Shown here in pieces: positions 1-4,871 of a stretch of 6,921 nt of DNA. The notes beneath the pieces are model-generated. The model was not told the DNA's origin. It saw only the letters and a program-made list of their open reading frames with translations, and made no database searches. This DNA is from Patescibacteria group bacterium (GTDB lineage Bacteria > Patescibacteriota > Minisyncoccia > Phycocordibacterales > XYD1-FULL-46-19): positions 1 through 6,921 of the forward strand of contig JAUPUJ010000032.1 of assembly GCA_030917625.1 (NCBI GenBank), given 5' to 3'. The stretch's first letter is position 1. Each line of letters starts with the position of its first letter. The position numbers were made by a program, and so were the translations under genes.

Positions 1-559
1 CATCCCAAGCATCATTTAGAGAATCTTGAGCATCATCAATAGCATCTTTAGCATCTTCTTTTTCATCATCAGATTCACCGATAGCATCAACAGCATCATC
101 GACTAAATCTTCAGCTTCATTGGCTAATTCTTCTGCCTCGTCATAATCACCATCATCCAAAGCATTTTTAGCATCATCTAAGACATCTTCGGCTTGTTCC
201 AATAAGTCCTCTGCTTTATCAGTATCCTCATCATTATCTTCCGCTTCATCTATCTCAATCCAAGCTTCATCTATTTGATCTTCTACTTCTTCAATCATTT
301 CATCTATTTCATCTTCATCTGTTTCTCCTCCAGCTTCTTCAAAAGCGTCCATGGCATTATCATAAGCATCATCAGCATATTCTATTGCATCTTCATAATT
401 ACCTTTAAAATAAGCTAACACTGACTCAAATAGGTCTTCTTTAGCATTCTCTATATCTCCTTCTGCATTACCAATAGACAAACCATCTTCCTCAGCATCT
501 TCTATTTGATTATCAGCATCTTTCAACGCCTGAATTGCCAATTTTATTTTATCGGCAGC
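1..559 (-). repeat. Region encoding acidic Ala/Asp/Glu helical repeats
   Basis: This is the part of the left-edge gene encoding residues 165-350. The plus strand shows dense recurrence of agcatc / catcatc / catctt words, the reverse complement of Asp-Ala and Glu-Asp-Ala codons. At protein level two stretches align as degenerate repeats: residues about 211-237 (YFKGNYEDAIEYADDAYDNA) and about 297-323 (ALDDGDYDEAEELANEAEDL). Both have the pattern G-[ND]-Y-[ED]-x-A-x-E-x-A, as in TPR-like helical hairpins. This is a degenerate coding repeat, not an exact tandem DNA repeat. Confidence 0.5.
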
Positions 560-1051
560 ACTTTTACTAGAACTAGTTGGGGTTGGAGTCGCGGTTGAAT
601 TACTGTTTGAATTCATACTCAAAGCCTTAGCTTGCAACTCTGCTAGTTGCTTTTGTAGGGCATCGGCTGCAACTGGATTTTCCACTTTGGTTATAGCATT
701 AGTGATACCACTTGTGATTTGATCATATTTTGACCGAGACAGTGGTCCAAAATATCCAGAAGCTGGTGATAAACCATTGGCTGCTTGCCATTTAGCCACA
801 GCTTTTTTAGTTAGATCACGAAATAAAGTAGTTTCCCCACCAGGAGATCCGACTCCACTTTCAGCAATAGTAAAGCCAGAAGCATTTAAATACTTCTGGA
901 GACATCTGACATCTTCACCATCAACACCTAAGTCAAGGTTGCGGCTAAAATTACATTTTTCAGCAGCGCCAACGCTGATTGGAGCCGACAAAATAACAAT
1001 TAGAGCCAGAAAAAGTGGCAATGTAAACGCAAGAGTATATTTTTTAATCAT
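1..1051 (-). CDS. Secreted peptidoglycan-binding protein with acidic helical tail, partial (C-terminus off the left edge)
   Basis: The reading frame is open from the ATG at 1049-1051 to the window edge, giving 350 visible residues and no stop. Residues 1-30 form a signal peptide or anchor (Lys-Lys, a hydrophobic run, then a small-residue site near VGAA). Residues 33-113 match a PG_binding_1-type domain: C33 and C50 flank the motif NLDLGVDGEDVRCLQ, followed by GSPGGETTLF, LTKKAVAKWQAANGL and SGYFGPLSR. Cys-paired versions of this domain are common in Parcubacteria. Residues 145-163 are a Ser/Thr/Pro/Asn linker. From residue 165 the protein is Asp/Glu/Ala-rich helix to the edge: I count 76 D/E but only 7 Lys and no Arg in residues 171-350. 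It probably sits outside the membrane and binds the wall through the N-terminal domain; the role of the tail is unknown. The family call is firm; function beyond wall binding is not. Confidence 0.88.
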   Translation of the reverse strand, partial: MIKKYTLAFTLPLFLALIVILSAPISVGAAEKCNFSRNLDLGVDGEDVRCLQKYLNASGFTIAESGVGSPGGETTLFRDLTKKAVAKWQAANGLSPASGYFGPLSRSKYDQITSGITNAITKVENPVAADALQKQLAELQAKALSMNSNSNSTATPTPTSSSKSAADKIKLAIQALKDADNQIEDAEEDGLSIGNAEGDIENAKEDLFESVLAYFKGNYEDAIEYADDAYDNAMDAFEEAGGETDEDEIDEMIEEVEDQIDEAWIEIDEAEDNDEDTDKAEDLLEQAEDVLDDAKNALDDGDYDEAEELANEAEDLVDDAVDAIGESDDEKEDAKDAIDDAQDSLNDAWD

Positions 1052-1093
1052 AAATAAAATAAATTTAAAGACGTATAATCATAATACCTAGAC

Positions 1094-1111
1094 ATTATAA
1101 CTCTGATTATA
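1094..1111 (-). promoter_or_regulatory. Candidate promoter of the peptidoglycan-binding gene (two TATAAT boxes)
   Basis: Reading the minus strand, perfect TATAAT hexamers occur at 1111-1106 and 1099-1094, 43-55 bp upstream of the ATG at 1051. They would give 5' leaders of roughly 36 or 48 nt. I see no good TTGACA-like -35 box at 16-18 bp from either, and the region is very AT-rich, so chance matches are possible. The rest of 1052-1243 shows only AT-rich sequence with weak dyads and no convincing terminator for the upstream gene. Confidence 0.35.
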
Positions 1112-1243
1112 AATTAACGCATCCACAGTCACATTTTTGTAGAGATAAAAATCCAAATAAAATGTACTTTATTTAAAGACAAAGCTTAATATCAATTTTT
1201 ATTAAGTTTTTAGACCGGCTTGAATTCTAGTAAATTTATATTC

Positions 1244-1645
1244 TTAATTATTAAACCAGGTCATCTGCCAAGTTTTCATATCAGAAATCTCTTTATTCTG
1301 AGCGGAAATAACCGCTTGAGCCAAATCTTTTATCTCTTGATGGCCAGCATTAGTCAGTGCTAGTTCCGCCATCTCTACCGCCCCTTCGTGATGTAAAATC
1401 ATTTCGGAAATAAAAGCCATATCAAATTCATCCCCAATTTTACCTTCTAAATTTTTATTCATAGAAGCCATCATGTCAGACATATCCATAACTTCTGCCT
1501 CGCTGGTCATCATCGATCCGTCGGACATCTCATGCATGCCAGAAGTTAAATCATTAGTCTTAATATTTTTCACACCAAACCAAAATCCACCAGCGCCACC
1601 AAGTACTAAACCGACCGCTAATCCTATAATTAAATTTTTTTGCAT
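1244..1645 (-). CDS. DUF305 family membrane-anchored, Met-rich putative copper-binding protein
   Basis: This 133-residue protein has an N-terminal membrane segment (residues 4-24, Gly-rich and hydrophobic), so the rest should face outward. Residues 72-130 are a DUF305 domain with the family signature FISEMILHHEGAVEMAELAL (His85, His86, Met82, Met92) and the second half HQEIKDLAQAVISAQNKEI followed by M123 and W126. DUF305 proteins form a ferritin-like four-helix fold; the cyanobacterial member CopM binds copper outside the cytoplasm. Between anchor and domain, residues 37-62 carry nine Met in 26 positions, suited to Cu(I) binding. It is the last gene of a five-gene run, 13 bp after the preceding stop. 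No usable Shine-Dalgarno is seen: a GGGAG lies too far upstream, within the end of the previous gene. The family is secure; copper as ligand is inferred. Confidence 0.9.
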   Translation of the reverse strand: MQKNLIIGLAVGLVLGGAGGFWFGVKNIKTNDLTSGMHEMSDGSMMTSEAEVMDMSDMMASMNKNLEGKIGDEFDMAFISEMILHHEGAVEMAELALTNAGHQEIKDLAQAVISAQNKEISDMKTWQMTWFNN

Positions 1646-1658
1646 AATATTTTATTGA

Positions 1659-2540
1659 TTATTCTCCCGCAAAAGCGGCTTCTAATTTAGTAATATCAAA
1701 CTTTTTCATCAAGAGGAAGGCTTGGGTGACTCTAGCCATAGCCTCTTTATCACCACTCCTCATCATTTTATCCATCGCTGTCGGTACTATTTGCCATGAC
1801 ACTCCGTATTTATCTTTAAGCCACCCACATTGTTCCGCCTCCGGAACTGCTGATAATTTTTCCCAATAGAAATCAATTTCGGCCTGGGTCTCGCAATTAA
1901 CAATAAAAGAAATTGCTTCATTAAAAACAAAATCATGTCCCAAAGAACTATCCATAGCCATAAAATGTTCCCCATCTAAAACAAATCGAGCATGTTTGAT
2001 AAAACCTTCAGTGTCGCTGTCATCTTTTTCATACAGCACCATCATGTCTATTTTAGAATTAGGAAAAATACTAGTGTAATTTTCAATGGCTTCTTTCGCT
2101 TTACCAGCCACACCTTGAGTAAACATTAAAAGTGGGGTAATTTTTTTCTCAGTCTGATGATTTTCACTAAAAGATAGTTGCCATGACAAACCATATTTAT
2201 CTTGAAGCCAGCCATACTTCTGTGCCCACGGATAAGTGTCGTAGGCCATAAGAGCACTGCCACCATCTATTAGCTTATTCCACACCTCTTCTATTTCGGC
2301 TTCATTATCAAAAGTCACAAATAAAGAAATTGACGGATTAAATTTAAAATACGGTCCAGCACTAATCGCCATAAAACTTTGCCCAGCTAATTTAAAAGTC
2401 ACAATATCAGTATCGCCAGACGGGGTACCAGGTAAAGTCGTTACATTTTCTACTTTAGAATCTGGAAATAAAGAAGCATAGAAATTTGTGGCTTCTTTGG
2501 CTTCCTTATCAAACCACAAATGAGTAATTATTTTTGACAT
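1659..2540 (-). CDS. Tandem two-domain VOC family protein (3-dmu-9_3-mt / PhnB-like, COG3865 type)
   Basis: The 293-residue product contains two copies of a VOC/glyoxalase-like domain. Copy 1 spans about residues 3-121 (ITHLWFDKEAKEATNFYASL to GWLQDKYGLSWQL). Copy 2 spans about 132-253 (KITPLLMFTQGVAGKAKEAI to GWLKDKYGVSWQIVP). It ends in the family's usual tail, including MDKMM, ARVTQAFLLMKKFDI and LEAAFAG. Pfam names the family after 3-demethylubiquinone-9 3-methyltransferase, but members are generally of unknown function and no methyltransferase motif is present. The start is set at ATG 2538-2540 because conserved domain sequence begins at residue 3. An upstream in-frame ATG at 2594 would add 18 unconserved residues and overlap the preceding gene. 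It lies 8 bp after the SRPBCC gene. Likely cytoplasmic; the ligand is unknown. Confidence 0.9.
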   Translation of the reverse strand: MSKIITHLWFDKEAKEATNFYASLFPDSKVENVTTLPGTPSGDTDIVTFKLAGQSFMAISAGPYFKFNPSISLFVTFDNEAEIEEVWNKLIDGGSALMAYDTYPWAQKYGWLQDKYGLSWQLSFSENHQTEKKITPLLMFTQGVAGKAKEAIENYTSIFPNSKIDMMVLYEKDDSDTEGFIKHARFVLDGEHFMAMDSSLGHDFVFNEAISFIVNCETQAEIDFYWEKLSAVPEAEQCGWLKDKYGVSWQIVPTAMDKMMRSGDKEAMARVTQAFLLMKKFDITKLEAAFAGE

Positions 2541-2548
2541 AAAAAATT

Positions 2549-3001
2549 TTATTTTTCTGCTAATTCTTTTACCTTCGCTAGAGCTTCTACCCACATCTTT
2601 TCAAACTGTGGTTTATGTTCCTCCTCTATATCCTGATCAACAACCACTTCTGTGCCACCATCTTTTTCAATAAAAGAATAGTTTTCGAATGACGGTGCCC
2701 ATTTTTTTGCTTCCTCACTTTCTGTATCTTCAATACCATCTTTAAAAATACCCAAGTGTTCAATAGATATATATTCATAAGGTCTATTATCAACAATTCG
2801 ACTCACCATTCCTCCTTCATTTTCACCATTTTCATCAGTACCCAAAAAAAACATTTTTGAACCCTTACTCCAATCACCCCTAAAACTAGAAGTGGGATTA
2901 AATACTTTAGTCCATTCTTCGTATGTAGATACATCTAACATTGTATGCCAAACTTTCTCCTTTGGTGCTTGTATAAAAACAGAAGCGTGTAGTTTTTCCA
3001 T
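2549..3001 (-). CDS. SRPBCC / AHSA1-like (START-fold) domain protein
   Basis: This 150-residue protein fits the AHSA1 (activator of Hsp90 ATPase homologue) branch of the SRPBCC superfamily. The N-terminal strand and helix ASVFIQAPKEKVWHTMLDVS lead to YEEWTKVF and a G-D-W-S-K-G turn (residues 42-47). The middle, MVSRIVDNRPYEYISIEHLG (65-84), is typical of these proteins. After an acidic insertion around 88-100, the strands ENYSFIEKDGGTEVVVDQDI and a long C-terminal helix (132-149) close the fold. Proteins of this fold form a hydrophobic cavity and bind lipids or other apolar ligands; stand-alone bacterial AHSA1 proteins mostly lack known functions. There is no signal peptide, so it should be cytoplasmic. 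It is the middle gene of the run, between two VOC genes, with an AT-only leader and no Shine-Dalgarno. Confidence 0.87.
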   Translation of the reverse strand: MEKLHASVFIQAPKEKVWHTMLDVSTYEEWTKVFNPTSSFRGDWSKGSKMFFLGTDENGENEGGMVSRIVDNRPYEYISIEHLGIFKDGIEDTESEEAKKWAPSFENYSFIEKDGGTEVVVDQDIEEEHKPQFEKMWVEALAKVKELAEK

Positions 3002-3014
3002 AATTTATTTTATT

Positions 3015-3443
3015 TTATTTTTGTGAACAATTAAACATCCATTTGACCCCATATTTATCGACACAAGAACCATAATAATCACCCCAAAACATATCTTGCA
3101 TCGCCATTTCTATTTTACCCCCAGCTGATAACTCTTTAAATAAACGATCCGTTTCCTCTCTAGTATCTGGTTCTAAATTAATATAAATATTAGTCCCAAA
3201 AGTCACCTTAAAACCCATGGCCTCTGTCGCATCCGTACCCATAAGCCTATGACCGCCTAAAATCGGAAGCGACACATGCATAATTAAATTTTTATCAACT
3301 TCCGACATTTTATCCCCTTCAGTCGGCACATCTTTAAAACGCATAATTCCACCTTCAAATTCTGTCCCAAAAACAGCTTTATAGTGATTAAAAGCTTCTT
3401 CAGTATTGCCCGGAAAATTTAAATAAGTACTAACTGTTGCCAT
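3015..3443 (-). CDS. Single-domain PhnB/YjdN-like VOC protein
   Basis: This 142-residue protein is a complete single VOC domain of the PhnB/YjdN (COG2764) type. It begins VSTYLNFPGNTEEAFNHYKA, continues with LIMHVSLPILGGHRLMGTD (residues 53-71), and ends with the strong signature DMFWGDYYGSCVDKYGVKWM followed by FNC (117-139). Despite the name, PhnB is not a catalytic part of phosphonate C-P lyase, and members of this group are mostly uncharacterised. VOC proteins often bind a divalent metal. His56 could be a ligand, but a complete ligand set cannot be assigned by eye. It starts only 2 bp after the stop of the membrane-anchored gene upstream, so translational coupling is likely. No Shine-Dalgarno is visible. 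Confidence 0.9.
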   Translation of the reverse strand: MATVSTYLNFPGNTEEAFNHYKAVFGTEFEGGIMRFKDVPTEGDKMSEVDKNLIMHVSLPILGGHRLMGTDATEAMGFKVTFGTNIYINLEPDTREETDRLFKELSAGGKIEMAMQDMFWGDYYGSCVDKYGVKWMFNCSQK

Positions 3444-3445
3444 GT

Positions 3446-4096
3446 TTATATAACACTATTAACTATTCTGTTTAATATCGCTTCCATTTCTTCTGGATTT
3501 TGAGGAGAGTTAAGTTGATATATAGATATTACATAACCTTTTTGATAAACATAAACAGAGTGATAGATAGGTTCAACCTCTTTACCTTCATACAAAATGG
3601 TTTTTCCCTTTAAATTAAGAGCTTTTAAGGCCTGATTTCCATTAATCACCACCTTCATTATTTCGCTGTTTGGTTGCGCATGATTCTTATTTTCTTCATC
3701 CACCCAATTTTCAAATCCTTGCTCAGCGATAGGATAAGAAAAGTCTACAGAATACAAATTTCCATTATACTCCCCACTTAATCCTAAATATCCTTCATGC
3801 AGACCTCCTTCATTTACCTGCCAATTGAAAGGATATTCAATATTCCAAACAGGTTCATTGGTAGTAGACTCGCTAGGAATAAAACTTTTCCTTACCCATC
3901 CAACTTCCATCGCCGAATTATCTTCACTATCTCGAGAAGATGTTTTATCATCCATAGACTGACTATTTACTATCTCTTCGGTAATTTGATTTTCCTCCGA
4001 GTTATCTTTGTTTATAACTTGAATCAAAAAATAAAATAACCCAATCATTAGAATTATTAATGCGATTATTAAAATCGTCTTATATTTATAAACCAT
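3446..4096 (-). CDS. Membrane-anchored PsbP-like protein of unknown function (first gene of the run)
   Basis: This 216-residue protein has one N-terminal membrane segment (about residues 7-28, Ile/Leu-rich, preceded by Lys and Tyr) and therefore probably an extracytoplasmic body. Residues 30-65 are an acidic, Ser-rich low-complexity linker. From about 83 comes VWNIEYPFNWQVNEGG, the 'Y-P-x-x-W-x-V' opening seen in PsbP-like / DUF1795-like domains, followed by alternating strands and a closing helix (PEEMEAILNRIVNSVI). I recognise the architecture but not a named family, and no catalytic motif is visible. It heads the five-gene run, starts 170 bp from the divergent plus-strand gene, and shares that gene's architecture. 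Function unknown; a lipoprotein-like or ligand-binding surface role is only inference. Confidence 0.75.
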   Translation of the reverse strand: MVYKYKTILIIALIILMIGLFYFLIQVINKDNSEENQITEEIVNSQSMDDKTSSRDSEDNSAMEVGWVRKSFIPSESTTNEPVWNIEYPFNWQVNEGGLHEGYLGLSGEYNGNLYSVDFSYPIAEQGFENWVDEENKNHAQPNSEIMKVVINGNQALKALNLKGKTILYEGKEVEPIYHSVYVYQKGYVISIYQLNSPQNPEEMEAILNRIVNSVI

Positions 4097-4118
4097 AAGT
4101 TAATTTTTAGAGATTTTT

Positions 4119-4126
4119 ATAATATA
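4119..4126 (-). promoter_or_regulatory. Candidate -10 region of the five-gene run
   Basis: On the minus strand, overlapping TATATT (4126-4121) and TATTAT (4124-4119) lie directly downstream of the 24-bp palindrome and 22-24 bp before the ATG at 4096. At 17 bp spacing the -35 position falls inside the palindrome and does not resemble TTGACA. If this promoter is real, the palindrome overlaps its -35 region, as expected for an operator or activator site. AT-richness makes the hexamer match weak evidence. Confidence 0.4.
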
Positions 4127-4127
4127 T

Positions 4128-4151
4128 ACCTCAGTAGATATCTACTGAGGT
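4128..4151. promoter_or_regulatory. Perfect 24-bp palindrome between divergent genes
   Basis: Positions 4128-4139 (acctcagtagat) are the exact reverse complement of 4140-4151 (atctactgaggt). As RNA this folds into a 10-bp stem with an AUAU loop, with G/C pairs mainly in the outer half. It lies in the 169-bp gap between the minus-strand gene starting at 4096 and the plus-strand gene starting at 4266. Two readings are plausible: a dimeric-regulator operator overlapping the minus-strand promoter, or a hairpin terminator. On the plus strand it is followed by gtgtttt, which is only a short T-run. No second copy was noticed in the window. Confidence 0.7.
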
Positions 4152-4253
4152 GTTTTCACCATTAAAGCACACATGACTCCTGGCCTCAACAGAAATCGGT
4201 GTAAATATTTAGCTACTTTCGGTAAGCAAACTATATATATCCTACAATCGGTA

Positions 4254-4259
4254 TATAAT
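4254..4259 (+). promoter_or_regulatory. -10 box (TATAAT) predicting a leaderless transcript
   Basis: A perfect TATAAT is separated from the ATG at 4266 by exactly 6 nt (ttacag). With normal sigma-70-type spacing, transcription would begin at the A of the start codon. No convincing -35 box is seen at 16-18 bp. An alternative TACAAT at 4243-4248 would give an 11-nt leader. The same 6-nt arrangement occurs at the minus-strand gene starting at 6132. Confidence 0.55.
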
Positions 4260-4265
4260 TTACAG

Positions 4266-4853
4266 ATGAAATACACAATACTTATCATCATTCTACTTCT
4301 ACTTACTGGTGGCGCCCTATGGTGGTTTACCACATCAAAATCGCAAGACAATAATACTAGCCAAACCTACACCAACAGCGAATATGGATTCGCCTTACAA
4401 CACCCTAATGACTGGACCGTCGATAATTCATATGCCTATGATTTACTTGGTCCAGAAGAGCCGACCATTCCTGGCGTTAAATTCTTAATACCAAAAACTC
4501 TAACCGAAGGTACAAATCTGTCTGAATCTCAAACTGGGCTTTCAGTCGAAATTATGCCCAATATGCCCACCTGTACTGCCTACCCCTTTCTTCTACAACC
4601 AAAAACCGTCACGACAGAGGTTATTAATGACGTAAAATATTCTATAGCTTCCTCATCAGGTGCTGCCGCTGGTAATTTATATGAAGAATATGTGTATGCA
4701 ATATCTGACACTAATCCCTGTCTAGCTGTTCGTTATCTAATTCATTCAACCAATTTGGCTAACTACGACCCAGGCGCAGTAACAGCCTATGACCGAACTC
4801 AACTGATAAACATTTTCAACGAGATAAGGAATTCAATTATCGTCACTCAGTAA
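4266..4853 (+). CDS. Membrane-anchored PsbP-like protein of unknown function
   Basis: The 195-residue product starts MKYTILIIILLLLTGGALWW, a single membrane anchor, then a short polar linker rich in Asn, Ser and Thr. Residues 35-52 (YTNSEYGFALQHPNDWTV) are the typical beginning of PsbP-like domains in small CPR surface proteins. The body ends with a helix (RTQLINIFNEIRNSII). C103 and C152 are the only cysteines and could form a disulfide outside the cell. I chose ATG 4266 because the anchor starts there: an in-frame ATG at 4173 would place 31 unconserved residues before it and would leave the TATAAT box inside the coding region. It is the only plus-strand gene here, divergent from the five-gene run and convergent with the GH18 gene, whose stop lies 18 bp beyond its own with no terminator visible between them. 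Confidence 0.82.
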   Translation: MKYTILIIILLLLTGGALWWFTTSKSQDNNTSQTYTNSEYGFALQHPNDWTVDNSYAYDLLGPEEPTIPGVKFLIPKTLTEGTNLSESQTGLSVEIMPNMPTCTAYPFLLQPKTVTTEVINDVKYSIASSSGAAAGNLYEEYVYAISDTNPCLAVRYLIHSTNLANYDPGAVTAYDRTQLINIFNEIRNSIIVTQ

Positions 4854-4871
4854 AATTAAATCTGTAATCAA

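Noticed and set aside
1..560. CRISPR array or tandem DNA repeat suggested by recurring catcatc/agcatc words
   Set aside because: The words have no fixed period or spacers and are explained by Asp/Glu/Ala codons on the minus strand.
777..1091. Plus-strand open frame of 104 codons
   Set aside because: It lies antisense to the peptidoglycan-binding gene, whose domain motifs are clear on the minus strand. The plus-strand translation has no family resemblance.
1157..1215. Weak AT-only dyads (for example ctttatttaaag at 1167-1178 and cttaat/attaag around 1185-1206) as a terminator after the DUF305 gene
   Set aside because: The stems lack G/C pairs and no following T-run on the minus strand supports an intrinsic terminator.
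1473..1658. Plus-strand open frame of 61 codons
   Set aside because: Antisense shadow of the DUF305 gene.
1787..1975. Minus-strand open frame of 62 codons
   Set aside because: An alternative frame inside the conserved second VOC domain of the two-domain gene.
2541..2594. Longer start (ATG 2594) for the two-domain VOC gene
   Set aside because: It adds 18 unconserved residues and overlaps the end of the SRPBCC gene; the family's conserved N-terminus begins just after ATG 2540.
3797..4039. Plus-strand open frame of 80 codons
   Set aside because: Antisense to the membrane-anchored protein starting at 4096; no recognisable features.
4142..4351. Minus-strand open frame of 69 codons
   Set aside because: It overlaps the palindrome, the promoter and the start of the plus-strand membrane protein; no recognisable protein features.
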